Below the pieces are notes generated by a model. That model made no database searches, was not told where the DNA came from, and saw only the letters and a program-made list of their open reading frames with translations. Position numbers and translations under genes: made by a program. Shown one piece after another: positions 22,536 through 32,517 of a DNA stretch of 64,000 nt (its first letter is position 1; each line of letters opens with the position of its first letter). Source of the DNA: Candidatus Marivariicella framensis (lineage in GTDB: Bacteria > Bacteroidota > Bacteroidia > Flavobacteriales > Flavobacteriaceae); NCBI GenBank assembly GCA_905182735.1, contig CAJJCT010000013.1:1-64000 (forward strand), given 5' to 3'.

Positions 22536-23432
22536 TTAATTATTACGTCCACTTTTTGACCTTCCTGAGCTAACAGAAGAACTACTTCTACTAGGAGCTC
22601 TAACGGTGCTTTGTGAGCTTCTAGAATTATTACTTGACCTAGAGTTGTTTCGAGAAAAATTTGATCTATTGGAGTTACTATTCCCTCTATTTGTTTTTGA
22701 ATAAGATTGATTTTGAGGTGAAAAGTCACCAAGCACTTTTCTTATTTTGCGACCAATATTAGTTCTTGTATTATTTCTCGGCATTTCAGTTGATTGATTA
22801 ACTCTACTGTTACTATTTAAGTTTCTTGACAACCGATTATAAGATCTTTGATTTACGGAACCTCTGTTGTATGGTATTTTTCTACCATACTGATTTCGAT
22901 TTGAAACAACGTAATTGTATGGGTTATAATTGTTCCATCCGTAGAGTGAATATCCATTTCCCCAACCATTATTAAAATACATTCCCTGATACCCGTAATT
23001 CCAATATGGACTATAATTTGGCCAGAACAACCCGTTATTAGAAAAATTATTATATGGAAACCCAAAGCCATTAAAGGCCCAATTATTCCAATAATCAAAA
23101 CTGCTAAAGCCATATCTCATCCTAATGTTAGGTGAATTATCAACTATATAAACATTATTATTTTCATTTACAGAATTAGGAGTTTGATCAGTTTGATTTT
23201 GTGAATCATTTGAAAAATTTTTAAAATAGTTTTCATAGTAAGTTGATGACTGATCAGTTGAACTATTTGATTCTGTTCTGTTTTGTTGATTCTTTATTGA
23301 GTCTTCAGTATTGTAAATACCATCTGTAGCATAGTATGATACTCCTTCAAACGAACCACAGTTGGTGAAAGTCAATAAAAAAGAAAATGTAATTATTGAA
23401 AATAAATTCTGATTTAATTTGTTTTTATTCAT
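22536..23432 (-). CDS. Asn/Tyr/Gly/Ser-rich lipoprotein
   Basis: Not a family I can name. A signal peptide ends in a lipobox-like LTFTNC with Cys near residue 26. Residues ~100-170 are extremely rich in N, Y, W, G and F (for example YWNNWAFNGFGFPY), and the last ~100 residues are Arg/Ser/Asn-rich (SSNNSRSSQS and similar), giving a highly basic disordered tail. Such composition suggests an extracellular or surface-exposed low-complexity protein. It sits directly upstream of the FadL-like barrel gene on the same strand. Function unknown. Confidence 0.8.
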   Translation of the reverse strand: MNKNKLNQNLFSIITFSFLLTFTNCGSFEGVSYYATDGIYNTEDSIKNQQNRTESNSSTDQSSTYYENYFKNFSNDSQNQTDQTPNSVNENNNVYIVDNSPNIRMRYGFSSFDYWNNWAFNGFGFPYNNFSNNGLFWPNYSPYWNYGYQGMYFNNGWGNGYSLYGWNNYNPYNYVVSNRNQYGRKIPYNRGSVNQRSYNRLSRNLNSNSRVNQSTEMPRNNTRTNIGRKIRKVLGDFSPQNQSYSKTNRGNSNSNRSNFSRNNSRSSNNSRSSQSTVRAPSRSSSSVSSGRSKSGRNN

Positions 23433-23446
23433 AACTGATTTTTTAG

Positions 23447-23474
23447 TTGCTCATTTAAAAAAATAGTAATTTTG
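23447..23474 (+). promoter_or_regulatory. Bacteroidota-type promoter for proS
   Basis: TTG at 23447-23449, 17-base spacer, TAATTTTG at 23467-23474, fitting TTG-N17-19-TAnnTTTG. It overlaps the short divergent gap between the lipoprotein gene and proS. Confidence 0.55.
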
Positions 23475-23527
23475 TACACTAAACTTAACATTAATATATA
23501 TAGGCAAATTTTGTGCCAAAGAAAAAA

Positions 23528-25006
23528 ATGGCTGAAAAACTTACATCTAGAAATAAAGATTATTCAAAATGGTATAATGAATTAGTGGTTAAAGCAAATT
23601 TAGCTGAAACCTCTGCAGTACGAGGTTGTATGGTAATAAAACCCTATGGATATGCTATCTGGGAAAAGATGCAGGCTGAGTTAGATAAAATGTTTAAAGC
23701 TACAGGACATGAAAACGCATATTTCCCTTTGTTTGTTCCAAAAAGTCTATTTGAAGCTGAGGAGAAAAATGCAGAAGGTTTTGCAAAAGAATGCGCTATT
23801 GTAACTCATTACAGGTTGAAGAATGATGAAGACAACCCTGGCAAGTTGAAAGTTGATCCAGAAGCGAAACTTGAAGAAGAGTTAATAGTTCGTCCAACCT
23901 CTGAAGCAATTATATGGAGTACATATAAAAAATGGATTCAGTCCTATCGTGATCTTCCAATTCTCATAAATCAATGGGCAAATGTTGTAAGGTGGGAGAT
24001 GAGAACTCGTCTTTTTTTACGTACTGCAGAATTTTTATGGCAAGAAGGACATACAGCACACGAAACAAAAGAGGAAGCAGTTTTTGAAGCAAAACAAATG
24101 AATGATATTTATGCTGAATTTGCTGAAAAGTTCATGGCTATGCCCGTCATAAAAGGTTTAAAATCTGAATCAGAAAGATTTGCTGGAGCAGTAGATACAT
24201 ATTGCATTGAAGCATTAATGCAAGACGGAAAAGCTCTTCAAGCAGGAACAAGTCATTTTCTAGGCCAAAACTTTGCAAAAGCATTTGATGTTAAGTTTGC
24301 AAATAAAGAAGGAGAATTAGATCACGTATGGGCAACATCTTGGGGGGTTTCTACCAGATTGATGGGTGCTTTAATAATGACTCATAGTGATGATAATGGG
24401 TTAGTGTTACCCCCTAATTTAGCTCCTATTCAGGTAGTAATTGTGCCTATTTACAGAGGAGATGAAGAATTAAATCAAGTATCTATTGTTGCAAACAATA
24501 TAAAAAATGAGCTTGAGCTAAAAGGCATTTCTGTAAAATATGATAATCGAGATAACTTTAAGCCAGGGTATAAGTTTAATGAGTACGAATTAAAAGGTGT
24601 TCCTATAAGGATAGCTATTGGTCCTAGAGATATTCAAAGTAATTCAGTTGAAATTGCAAGAAGAGATACTTTAGTTAAATCTAAAATTAAAGTTATAAAA
24701 GTCGTAGATACAGTTAAAAACATGCTAGCTGAGATGCAAAAATCACTTTTTGATAAAGCTTTAAGTTATAGAAATGAAAATATAACACTAGTAGATTCAT
24801 TTGAAGACTTTCAAAATGTATTAAATAAAAAAGGTGGCTTTATTTCTGCACATTGGGATGGTTCACCCCAAACTGAGGAATTTATAAAGAAAAACACAAA
24901 AGCAACTATACGGTGTATACCTTATCATTACAAGCAAGAGGGTGGTGTTTGTGTCTATTCTGGAAAGCCTTCTAAGCAAAGAGTTTTATTTGCAAAAGCT
25001 TACTAA
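23528..25006 (+). CDS. proS: Prolyl-tRNA synthetase (archaeal/eukaryotic-like type)
   Basis: Class II synthetase that charges tRNA-Pro. The ATG at 23528 ([18 protein letters not shown]) was chosen; an in-frame GTG at 23513 would add five residues. Motif 2 ([25 protein letters not shown], visible around residues 155-180) and the [17 protein letters not shown] active-site region identify ProRS. There is no large editing INS domain between motifs 2 and 3, and the C-terminus ends in aromatic Tyr, as in ProS type 3. 492 residues. A promoter of the expected form lies upstream. Confidence 0.96.
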   Translation: MAEKLTSRNKDYSKWYNELVVKANLAETSAVRGCMVIKPYGYAIWEKMQAELDKMFKATGHENAYFPLFVPKSLFEAEEKNAEGFAKECAIVTHYRLKNDEDNPGKLKVDPEAKLEEELIVRPTSEAIIWSTYKKWIQSYRDLPILINQWANVVRWEMRTRLFLRTAEFLWQEGHTAHETKEEAVFEAKQMNDIYAEFAEKFMAMPVIKGLKSESERFAGAVDTYCIEALMQDGKALQAGTSHFLGQNFAKAFDVKFANKEGELDHVWATSWGVSTRLMGALIMTHSDDNGLVLPPNLAPIQVVIVPIYRGDEELNQVSIVANNIKNELELKGISVKYDNRDNFKPGYKFNEYELKGVPIRIAIGPRDIQSNSVEIARRDTLVKSKIKVIKVVDTVKNMLAEMQKSLFDKALSYRNENITLVDSFEDFQNVLNKKGGFISAHWDGSPQTEEFIKKNTKATIRCIPYHYKQEGGVCVYSGKPSKQRVLFAKAY

Positions 25007-25061
25007 TTTTTTTTTATTTAAATTCATAAAAAAAATTTATTTGAAATTTTAAATAGAATTG

Positions 25062-25091
25062 TTGTTCAATTCCATTTTTCGATTAAATTTG
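25062..25091 (+). promoter_or_regulatory. Bacteroidota-type promoter for tRNA-Glu (and probably rpsT)
   Basis: TTG at 25062-25064, 19-base spacer, TAAATTTG at 25084-25091; the tRNA begins 13 bases later. One of the clearest promoters in the window. Confidence 0.75.
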
Positions 25092-25104
25092 CAAACTGAT
25101 TTAC

Positions 25105-25176
25105 GGCCCGTTCGTCTATCGGTTAGGACGTTAGGTTTTCATCCTAGAAAGAGGGGTTCGACTCCCCTACGGGCTA
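25105..25176 (+). tRNA. tRNA-Glu (anticodon TTC)
   Basis: Full cloverleaf: acceptor GGCCCGT pairs with ACGGGCT (one G-T), anticodon stem TTAGG/CCTAG-type with loop holding TTC, and T-loop GTTCGACTC. The discriminator is A at 25176 and CCA is not encoded. 30 bases upstream of rpsT, likely on the same transcript. Confidence 0.96.
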
Positions 25177-25206
25177 CAACTAATAAAAATAATAAAAAAA
25201 AAGTTT

Positions 25207-25458
25207 ATGGCAAATCATAAATCCGCTTTAAAAAGAATTCGATCTAACGATAAAAAACGTTTACGCAATCGTTTTCAGCATAAAACAACTCGTAATGCTA
25301 TTAGAGATTTCAAAGCACTTACAAAGAAAAAGGAAGCGCAAAAAGAACTTCCTGAAGTTGCTTCAATGATAGATAAGTTAGCTAAAAAGAATATTATTCA
25401 TTCTAATAAAGCCGCAAATCTTAAATCGAAACTCTCAAAATTTGCTGCTGCTTTATAA
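25207..25458 (+). CDS. rpsT: 30S ribosomal protein S20
   Basis: Primary 16S rRNA-binding protein of the small subunit. Starts MANHKSALKRIRSNDKKR, the S20 hallmark, and is a short Lys/Arg/Ala-rich helical protein of 83 residues with HSNKAANLKSKLSK near the end. Ends in front of a strong terminator hairpin and is preceded by tRNA-Glu. Confidence 0.97.
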   Translation: MANHKSALKRIRSNDKKRLRNRFQHKTTRNAIRDFKALTKKKEAQKELPEVASMIDKLAKKNIIHSNKAANLKSKLSKFAAAL

Positions 25459-25466
25459 GGTGTTCT

Positions 25467-25510
25467 TTATATAAAAAAAAGCTTCCAGTTGGAAGCTTTT
25501 TTTTATATAA
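25467..25510. terminator. Bidirectional intrinsic terminator between rpsT and rho
   Basis: Perfect stem GCTTCC/GGAAGC with loop AGTT, extended on both sides by A8 and T8 runs, so it works as a U-tract terminator in both directions. It separates the converging rpsT and rho genes. Confidence 0.92.
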
Positions 25511-25517
25511 TAAATCT

Positions 25518-27110
25518 CTAAGTATTCATTGAAATCAAAAACTCTTCGTTGTTTTGAGTTCTTTTAAATCTATCAATTATGAATTCCATTGCCTCTACAG
25601 GATTCATGTCTGCTAAATATTTACGCATTATCCACATTCGTTGGATAGTTTTCTCGTCTAATAATAAATCATCACGTCTTGTACTAGAAGACACAAGGTC
25701 AATAGCAGGAAATAATCTTCTGTTAGATATTTTTCGATCAAGTTGTAATTCCATATTACCTGTACCCTTAAACTCTTCAAATATCACTTCGTCCATTTTC
25801 GATCCAGTATCAGTTAAAGCTGTAGCTATAATAGATAGTGAGCCGCCATTTTCTATATTTCTTGCAGCACCAAAAAATCTTTTTGGCTTATGAAGTGCAT
25901 TTGCATCTACACCTCCACTCAAAATTTTACCAGATGCTGGTTGAACTGTATTATATGCTCTAGCTAACCTAGTTATTGAATCAAGTAAAATAACTACATC
26001 ATGGCCACATTCTACTAATCTTTTTGCTTTTTCTAATACAACATTTGCTACTTTAACATGTCTATCAGCAGGCTCATCAAATGTAGAAGCGACCACCTCT
26101 CCATCAACATTCCTTTGCATGTCAGTTACTTCCTCTGGTCTTTCATCAATAAGAAGAATTATTTGATATACTTCAGGATGGTTTGCAGCAATTGCATTTG
26201 CAATATCCTTTAAAAGCATTGTTTTTCCAGTTTTTGGCTGAGAGACGATCATTCCTCTTTGTCCTTTTCCTATTGGAGAAAATAGATCCATTATTCTTGT
26301 TGAGACTGTACTTTCTTTCTCAGCTAATTTAAATTTCTCTTCAGGAAATAATGGAGTTAGATGTTCAAATGAAACTCTATCTCTTACAACTTTTGGGTCA
26401 AGACCATTAATAGTGTCTACCTTAATTAAGGGAAAGTACTTCTCTCCATCTTTTGGCGGACGAACTGCACCTATTACCGTATCGCCAGTTTTTAAGCCAA
26501 ATAACCTTACTTGTGATTGCGAAACATAAACATCATCAGGAGATGATAAATAGTGATAATCTGATGACCTTAAGAACCCATAACCTTCTTGCATTTTTTC
26601 TAAAACACCTTCTGTTTTAATAATACCTTCAAATTCAAAATCAGGTTCACGATACCTATTTCTACTATCTCTATTATGGTTTGATTCTCTTTTTTGATTA
26701 TTGTTTTTATTTTGAAAATGTGGTTTTGGTTTTTGATTTTCATTTCTTTGATTATTCTCATTTCTTGGAATATTTTTTGATTTTTTATCATCATTTATAC
26801 TTTCCTTAGAAACTTTTGTGTTCTGCTTAGTAGTGTTATCTAATTTTTTATCTTTTTGACTTGAAGAGTTCCTGTTTTCATTCTTGTTTTCTTTAGAAAT
26901 AGCTGGTTTAGATTTAGTAATAGACTTTTGCTTATTAGTGTCGACTAAAATCTTTTCATTGCTTTCTGTAGGATTAGCGGATTGATGATCTATGATCTGG
27001 TAAATCAGATCTTGTTTTTTTTGAGATGAAACTCCTGTTAATCCAATAGATTTAGCTATTTCCTGAAGATCAGATAGTTTTTTGCTTTTTAAAGCGTTGA
27101 GTTCGAACAT
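25518..27110 (-). CDS. rho: Transcription termination factor Rho
   Basis: Hexameric RNA-dependent helicase that ends transcription. Residues 1-43 form the Rho N-terminal SAP-like domain ([13 protein letters not shown]). Residues ~50-155 are a Lys/Asn/Gln/Arg-rich low-complexity insert. The cold-shock-type RNA-binding domain follows ([21 protein letters not shown]), then the ATPase core with Walker [19 protein letters not shown], and [12 protein letters not shown]. 530 residues; the insert accounts for the excess over the ~420 of E. coli Rho and is usual in Bacteroidota. Ends at the shared terminator. The 149-base gap to DUF4293 carries divergent start signals. Confidence 0.97.
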   Translation of the reverse strand: MFELNALKSKKLSDLQEIAKSIGLTGVSSQKKQDLIYQIIDHQSANPTESNEKILVDTNKQKSITKSKPAISKENKNENRNSSSQKDKKLDNTTKQNTKVSKESINDDKKSKNIPRNENNQRNENQKPKPHFQNKNNNQKRESNHNRDSRNRYREPDFEFEGIIKTEGVLEKMQEGYGFLRSSDYHYLSSPDDVYVSQSQVRLFGLKTGDTVIGAVRPPKDGEKYFPLIKVDTINGLDPKVVRDRVSFEHLTPLFPEEKFKLAEKESTVSTRIMDLFSPIGKGQRGMIVSQPKTGKTMLLKDIANAIAANHPEVYQIILLIDERPEEVTDMQRNVDGEVVASTFDEPADRHVKVANVVLEKAKRLVECGHDVVILLDSITRLARAYNTVQPASGKILSGGVDANALHKPKRFFGAARNIENGGSLSIIATALTDTGSKMDEVIFEEFKGTGNMELQLDRKISNRRLFPAIDLVSSSTRRDDLLLDEKTIQRMWIMRKYLADMNPVEAMEFIIDRFKRTQNNEEFLISMNT

Positions 27111-27259
27111 AATTTTATTGATATTTTCAAATCTTATTAGTGGGGTATGACTTTCAAAACTATGAAGTGTATTTGTTTTGTTATAATGTCACCACAATAA
27201 TACAAATTATTATTTTAATGTACTTATATAAAAATGTAATTTTACACAAACAAATTTAT

Positions 27260-27649
27260 ATGATTCAAAGAGTTCAAAGCATTTATTTACTATTAGTTAT
27301 TTTTATAAATGTTGTTTATAAAGTTTTTATAGACAATTGTTTAAGTATTCATTTTCCAGAATATTTAATTATGACAAATTGGATTTTATCTATATATATA
27401 TATATGATTCCAACTGTATTAATCTCTCTGATATCTTTATTTTCTTATAAACACCGAAATCGTCAGTTGATTCTTAATAGGGTCAATATTTTATTTCAAT
27501 TAATACTTTTAGTTTCCTTTTTTTATAAACTGATTGGCTTCGATTTATTTTATATAGTATTACTATTTAATATAGTACTTATTATTCTAGCTAATTACGG
27601 AATCATAAAAGATGAAAATTTAATTAAGTCATTAGATCGCTTCCGTTAA
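27260..27649 (+). CDS. DUF4293 family membrane protein
   Basis: Small integral membrane protein of a family seen in Bacteroidota; function unknown. The start was placed at ATG 27260 because MIQRVQSIYLLLVIF is the usual DUF4293 opening; a longer frame from 27140 would run through the rho promoter region. Four hydrophobic segments are visible in 129 residues. Its last 26 bases overlap the converging phosphodiesterase gene. Confidence 0.8.
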   Translation: MIQRVQSIYLLLVIFINVVYKVFIDNCLSIHFPEYLIMTNWILSIYIYMIPTVLISLISLFSYKHRNRQLILNRVNILFQLILLVSFFYKLIGFDLFYIVLLFNIVLIILANYGIIKDENLIKSLDRFR

Positions 27650-28148
27650 TTGAAGATCTATTTCCTAAATCAATAACAAAAATATTTTTAATTGTTTTAT
27701 CATCTATTTCAAACCTAACCATTGTTCTTTTTTGATGAAACCCAATAATTCCAGATGCCCCAGGGTTTACATGAAGAAGATTATATTTCCTGTCTTGAAT
27801 TATTTTTAGAATATGTGAATGCCCTGAAATAAATAGCTTTGGCTTATATTTAGTTATTAAGCTAGGCACTCTTTTTGAATATCTTTCAGGGTACCCTCCA
27901 ATATGTGTAATTAATACTGGAAAATTTTCACATTTAAAAAAAATATTTTCAGAAAAAATTGTTCTAGTTATGTGGTCATCAATATTTCCATAGACAGCCC
28001 GAACTAAGCTGTGTTTTTTTAAACAATCTATTACATTTATATTTCCAATATCTCCTGCATGCCAAACTTCGTCTGACCATTTAGCATGTTTAATAATATT
28101 ATTATCTATGTGCCCATGAGAATCAGAGAGTAAAAGTATTTTTTTCAT
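27624..28148 (-). CDS. Metallophosphoesterase, YfcE/MJ0936 family
   Basis: Dimetal phosphodiesterase of the YfcE group. The start is ATG 28148 (MKKILLLSDSHGHID); the open frame extends upstream without support. Metal-binding motifs appear in order: SDSHG at residues 8-12, HAGDIGN near 30, YGNIDDH near 55, THIGGYP near 80 and SGHSHILK near 110. About 174 residues, normal for the family. It converges with DUF4293 and is divergent from truA with an 84-base shared upstream gap. Confidence 0.9.
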   Translation of the reverse strand: MKKILLLSDSHGHIDNNIIKHAKWSDEVWHAGDIGNINVIDCLKKHSLVRAVYGNIDDHITRTIFSENIFFKCENFPVLITHIGGYPERYSKRVPSLITKYKPKLFISGHSHILKIIQDRKYNLLHVNPGASGIIGFHQKRTMVRFEIDDKTIKNIFVIDLGNRSSINGSDLMT

Positions 28149-28232
28149 TATTATTACAAATGTAATTTGTGATTTTATTTTTATCAACCAATAAAATATA
28201 ATAGAATCAAATATCTTTACAAAAAAAAACTT

Positions 28233-28994
28233 TTGCGTTATTTTATTGAGTTTTCTTATAATGGATCTGATTTTCATGGTTGGCAACGGCAAAATAACGC
28301 TATAAGTGTTCAACAAGTTATTGAGGAATCTTTAACACTAATTCAAAGTGAAATTGTAAATGTAATTGGAGCTGGAAGAACTGATACGGGTGTTCACGCA
28401 AAAGTCATGATTGCTCATTTTGATGTTCAAGAATTATCTAAAACAAAAAATGATTTTATTTTTAAATTAAATCAACTTTTACCAAAATCTATTGTGATTA
28501 AAAACCTTCGAAGAGTCAAAGATGATGCTCACGCTAGATTTGATGCTATTTCAAGAACTTATTTATATTATATAAGTCAAGTTAAGGACCCTTTTAATAA
28601 CTCCTTACATTACTTTTATAAAGAAAAGTTAGATTGGGATTTAATGAATCAAGCATCCAAAATTATTATAAATCATAATGATTTTGAATGTTTTTCAAAA
28701 TCTAATACAGATGTTAAAACTTTTTTATGTGATATAGAGAAAGCTTCTTGGGAGACAAATATTAATGGAGCAGTATTTAAAATTACTGCAAATAGATTTT
28801 TAAGAAACATGGTGAGAGCAGTTGTTGGCACTTTAATAGAAATAGGAAATGGTAAAAAGAAAATTAAAGATTTAGAAAAAATATTAGTAAGTAAAGAAAG
28901 AAGTAAAGCGGGTTACTCAGTTCCTGCTAATGGTTTGTTTTTAACCGAAATAAAATATTCAAATTCAATATATCTAAAAGATGTCAAAAACTAA
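28233..28994 (+). CDS. truA: tRNA pseudouridine synthase A
   Basis: Isomerises uridines 38-40 of the tRNA anticodon arm. The catalytic Asp lies in GAGRTDTGVHA near residue 47, and RFLRNMVRAVVGTLIEIGNG near residue 190 is the C-terminal TruA motif. The start is a TTG at 28233: family members begin MRYFIE or similar, which matches exactly, and no ATG is in frame nearby upstream. 253 residues. It overlaps the following ABC exporter by 14 bases. Confidence 0.95.
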   Translation: MRYFIEFSYNGSDFHGWQRQNNAISVQQVIEESLTLIQSEIVNVIGAGRTDTGVHAKVMIAHFDVQELSKTKNDFIFKLNQLLPKSIVIKNLRRVKDDAHARFDAISRTYLYYISQVKDPFNNSLHYFYKEKLDWDLMNQASKIIINHNDFECFSKSNTDVKTFLCDIEKASWETNINGAVFKITANRFLRNMVRAVVGTLIEIGNGKKKIKDLEKILVSKERSKAGYSVPANGLFLTEIKYSNSIYLKDVKN

Positions 28995-30735
28995 AGGTAA
29001 AATTTTTGATTTTAAGTTGTTTAAAAAATTAATGGACTTTGTAAGTCCATATAAAACAAGTTATTATTTAGTTATGTTTTTCGCTATTTGTTTGTCTTCT
29101 TTTTCAATTTTAACTCCATACTTACTTAAAATAACGGTTGATGACTACATAACTAAAAAAGATTATGAAGGAATGCTTGTTTATTTAGGGTTAATGTTTG
29201 TCACTCTAATTCTTGAAGTTTGTTTTCAATTTCTTTTTGTGTTTTATGCGAATTTTTTAGGACAAAGAGTTATCAAAGATTTAAGAGTTTCCTTATTCGA
29301 TAAAGTAATTAATTTCAAAATGTCCTATTTTGATAATTCGGCTGTTGGAAGATTGGTGACAAGAGTGGTTAACGATATTGAAACAATTGCAAGTATTTTC
29401 TCTCAGGGGTTATTCATGATTATTGCTGATTTTATGAAAATGTTTTTAGTTATTGTAATAATGCTAGTGGTTAACTGGAGGCTTTCTTTGATAGTTTTTT
29501 CTGTTTTACCTATAATCTTGTATGCAACAAGATTATTTCAAAAGTCAATGAAAATTGCTTTTGAAGAAGTGAGAAAAGAGGTAGCTAATTTAAATTCTTT
29601 TGTGCAAGAAAGAATATCAGGAATGAAAATAGTTCAAATTTTTCATAGAGAATCGTTTGAATACAAAACATTTGTAGGTATTAATGATAAGCATAAAAAG
29701 GCTTGGATAAAAACGGTATGGTTTAACTCAATTTTCTTCCCTATTGCTGAAATCTCTACATCCGTCACAATTGGATTATTAGTTTGGTATGGTGGCTTAA
29801 ATGTCATTAGTGGCGAAGGAGTTACTTTAGGAATCATCTTCCTTTTTATCCAAATGTCTCAAATGTTATTTCGCCCACTAAGACAAATAGCGGATAAATT
29901 TAATTCACTTCAAATGGGCATGGTATCGACATCAAGAATTTTTGATATATTAGAAACAAATAGTTCTATTTCTGACTTAGGCTGTCTATCACCTCAAAAT
30001 CTAGAAGGGTCAATATCCTTTAATGATGTTAGATTCTCATATATTCCTAATGAAGAAGTTCTAAAAGGTATTAGTCTTAAAGTAAATCCCGGTGAGAAAA
30101 TTGCCATTGTTGGCCCAACTGGAGCAGGAAAATCCTCCATCATTAACTTGATTTCTCGCTTTTATGAATTCCAAAGTGGACAAATAAAAATTGATGATAT
30201 TCCAATTAAAGAAATTAAATTAGACTCTTTGAGAAGACATATATGTACAGTTAGTCAAGATGTGTTTCTATTTGCGGCATCAGTATATGATAATATTACT
30301 TTATTTAATCCTTCAATTAAGATAGAAGAAGTTGTTAGTGCAGCAAAAATTATAGGGGTTCATGATTTTATAAGTAAACTTCCTGAAGGATATTATTACA
30401 ATGTTAAGGAAAGAGGTGTTATGCTATCATCTGGTCAAAGACAGTTAATTGCATTTTTAAGAGCATATATTGCTAATCCAACAATTTTAGTTTTGGACGA
30501 AGCCACATCCTCTATTGATTCAGATTCAGAGGAACTAATTCAAAAAGCTACTGCTAAAATAACTGAAGGAAAAACATCAATAATAATAGCTCATCGGCTT
30601 GAAACAATTCGTAGAGCTGATAGGATTATAGTTATGGATGAAGGGCAGATTGTAGAAGAAGGCTCACATGAAGACCTAATGAAAATAAAGTCAGGAAAAT
30701 ATTCTCAATTATACAATATTCAATTTTCTTCTTAA
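28981..30735 (+). CDS. ABC exporter, MsbA/MdlB-like half-transporter
   Basis: Fused membrane domain plus ATPase. Residues 1-310 contain six membrane helices of a type-IV (exporter) fold. The nucleotide-binding domain has Walker A GPTGAGKSS near residue 380, signature LSSGQRQL near 483 and Walker B with VLDEATSSID near 503, then the H-loop AHRLETI. 584 residues is typical. Homologues include lipid A flippase MsbA and multidrug exporters; sequence alone does not decide. The signature has S where most have G (LSSGQ rather than LSGGQ), which is common in this subgroup. Confidence 0.93.
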   Translation: MSKTKGKIFDFKLFKKLMDFVSPYKTSYYLVMFFAICLSSFSILTPYLLKITVDDYITKKDYEGMLVYLGLMFVTLILEVCFQFLFVFYANFLGQRVIKDLRVSLFDKVINFKMSYFDNSAVGRLVTRVVNDIETIASIFSQGLFMIIADFMKMFLVIVIMLVVNWRLSLIVFSVLPIILYATRLFQKSMKIAFEEVRKEVANLNSFVQERISGMKIVQIFHRESFEYKTFVGINDKHKKAWIKTVWFNSIFFPIAEISTSVTIGLLVWYGGLNVISGEGVTLGIIFLFIQMSQMLFRPLRQIADKFNSLQMGMVSTSRIFDILETNSSISDLGCLSPQNLEGSISFNDVRFSYIPNEEVLKGISLKVNPGEKIAIVGPTGAGKSSIINLISRFYEFQSGQIKIDDIPIKEIKLDSLRRHICTVSQDVFLFAASVYDNITLFNPSIKIEEVVSAAKIIGVHDFISKLPEGYYYNVKERGVMLSSGQRQLIAFLRAYIANPTILVLDEATSSIDSDSEELIQKATAKITEGKTSIIIAHRLETIRRADRIIVMDEGQIVEEGSHEDLMKIKSGKYSQLYNIQFSS

Positions 30736-30794
30736 TTTAATTAAAAGCAATAAGAAAAATCAATACTATTTTTGAAATTCAAGATGAATAAAAT

Positions 30795-31583
30795 TCAAAA
30801 ATTTAAATCTTCTATGATTAATTTATTTAATTCTCTCTGGGAATCATATTTCACAAATTCTCCATCTTTAAAATAAGACATTTCTCCTGTTTGTTCTGAA
30901 ATAACTATTGCTGTTGCATCTGTTTTCTCACTTATACCCATTCCTGCCTTATGCCTTAATCCAAATCTTTGAGCTAATTTTTTATTGTCAGAAACTGGTA
31001 AAACAACCCGAGTAGCAGTTATATAATTATCCTTTATGACTATCGCGCCATCATGAAGAGGACTGTTTTTAAAAAAAATTGTTTCTAAAATCTGAGATGA
31101 TAAAAACATACTTGCATTATCTCCTGTATTTTTTACAAAATCTAAATTATTATTCCTTTCTAAAATTATAATTGCTCCGGTTTTTTCTTTAGACATTTTG
31201 ACACACGAATTCAAAATCATTTTGATATCAGTTTCATTTTGAGTTTGAGTTTGATTAAAAAAATTAAAATATTTTAGAACATTTTTTCTTGATGTAAAAT
31301 TAGAAGAGCCAATCAAGAGTAAAAATTTTCTTATTTCTTGTTGAAAAACAACTATCAAAGCAAAAAAACCAACACTTATAAAGTTTCCAAGAATATTACT
31401 TAGAACATCCATATTGAGTATGTCAGTTAACTTCCATATCATGTAGATTATAACTATTCCTAAAAAAATATTTATTGCTACAGTTCCTTTAACAAGCCTG
31501 TAAAGGGAGAATAACAATAAAGCTACAAGAGCAATATCGAAAAGATCTATAAAACTAATATTTAAAAAATCAAGTGTTTCCAA
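30795..31583 (-). CDS. cdaA: Diadenylate cyclase (c-di-AMP synthase), CdaA/DacA type
   Basis: Makes the second messenger cyclic di-AMP from two ATP. Three N-terminal membrane helices (residues ~10-85) anchor the DAC domain. The catalytic motif DGAIVIKD is near residue 180 and the second motif appears as RHKAGMGISE instead of the more usual RHRAA form. 262 residues, close to the family length. It follows folP by 27 bases on the same strand, the folP-cdaA order I have seen in Bacteroidota. Targets of c-di-AMP are not in this window. Confidence 0.93.
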   Translation of the reverse strand: METLDFLNISFIDLFDIALVALLLFSLYRLVKGTVAINIFLGIVIIYMIWKLTDILNMDVLSNILGNFISVGFFALIVVFQQEIRKFLLLIGSSNFTSRKNVLKYFNFFNQTQTQNETDIKMILNSCVKMSKEKTGAIIILERNNNLDFVKNTGDNASMFLSSQILETIFFKNSPLHDGAIVIKDNYITATRVVLPVSDNKKLAQRFGLRHKAGMGISEKTDATAIVISEQTGEMSYFKDGEFVKYDSQRELNKLIIEDLNF

Positions 31584-31610
31584 TAGTAGAATTTTTGTAA
31601 AAGTATAAAA

Positions 31611-32432
31611 CTAACTCAGGGCTTGCAATAAATCTATACATTCTTTAGCACTTTTAACATCATGAACTCTAAGTAATTGAGATTTGCCTTGTAATGCAAA
31701 AGCATGTAAAAATGTAGTTCCATTCAGTGATTTTTCAGGTGAAACACCTAAATATTTCCAAATCATTGATTTTCTTGAAATACCAGTTAAAACAGGACAA
31801 TTTAATGACTGAAATAGATCAATATTCTTTAATAATTCAAAATTATGTTCGATTGTTTTGCCAAATCCAAAACCTACATCCACAATAACATCTTTGATGC
31901 CATTTTTATTAGCAACTTGAATTTTATTTAATAAATGAGAAATTATTTCAGTTATAATATTCTCATATTGAGGATTATTTTGCATTGTTTTTGAATCTCC
32001 ATTTCTATGCATTAACACATAAGGAGAGTCGTATTTACCTACAACACCAAACATTCTTTTATCAAAATCTCCACCAGATACATCATTTATAATAGCAGCT
32101 CCCATTTGTAATGATTCTTCTGCTATTTCTGATCGAAAAGTATCTATAGAAAATAAACAGTCTGGGAATTTAATTAGCAACTTTTCTAAAATTGGTAAAA
32201 GCCTCTTTTTTTCAATATCTAATGTTAATTCTCCTGCACCTGGTCTAGTGCTTATTGCTCCAAGATCAATAAAAGAAGCACCTTCATCTATCATCTTTTC
32301 ACATTGCCTTAAAGATTTATCAATAGAATCGTATTTTTTGCCATCATAAAAAGAATCAGGAGTTATATTTAAGATTCCCATAATTTTGGGATTACTTAAA
32401 TCAACTAATTGTCCTCTACAATTTAAAGTCAT
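31611..32432 (-). CDS. folP: Dihydropteroate synthase
   Basis: Joins p-aminobenzoate to dihydropterin diphosphate, the step blocked by sulfonamides. Motifs of the TIM barrel are seen in order: MGILNITPDSF near residue 20, DLGAISTRPGA near 60, SIDTFRSE, INDVSGG, DVGFGFGKTIEHN and GISRKSMIW. 273 residues, normal. First gene of a pair with cdaA; folE in the same pathway is at 20247. Confidence 0.96.
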   Translation of the reverse strand: MTLNCRGQLVDLSNPKIMGILNITPDSFYDGKKYDSIDKSLRQCEKMIDEGASFIDLGAISTRPGAGELTLDIEKKRLLPILEKLLIKFPDCLFSIDTFRSEIAEESLQMGAAIINDVSGGDFDKRMFGVVGKYDSPYVLMHRNGDSKTMQNNPQYENIITEIISHLLNKIQVANKNGIKDVIVDVGFGFGKTIEHNFELLKNIDLFQSLNCPVLTGISRKSMIWKYLGVSPEKSLNGTTFLHAFALQGKSQLLRVHDVKSAKECIDLLQALS

Positions 32433-32517
32433 AGTTTTATTCTTTGTTTTGGATAACTTTTATAAAAGTTACTACTTTGCATTAAAAATTTTTAGAAATT
32501 TACCATAAAATTTTGCC

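Noticed and set aside
27140..27259. N-terminal extension of the DUF4293 frame.
   Set aside because: Family openings match the ATG at 27260, and the extension lies in the rho/DUF4293 divergent promoter region.
28149..28316. Upstream extension of the phosphodiesterase frame that overlaps truA.
   Set aside because: The family start is MKKILLLSDSHG at 28148, and the extension has no conserved features.
29035..29055. Palindrome TGGACTTTGTAAGTCCA within the ABC exporter gene.
   Set aside because: It lies inside coding sequence with no T-tract, so it is neither terminator nor obvious operator.
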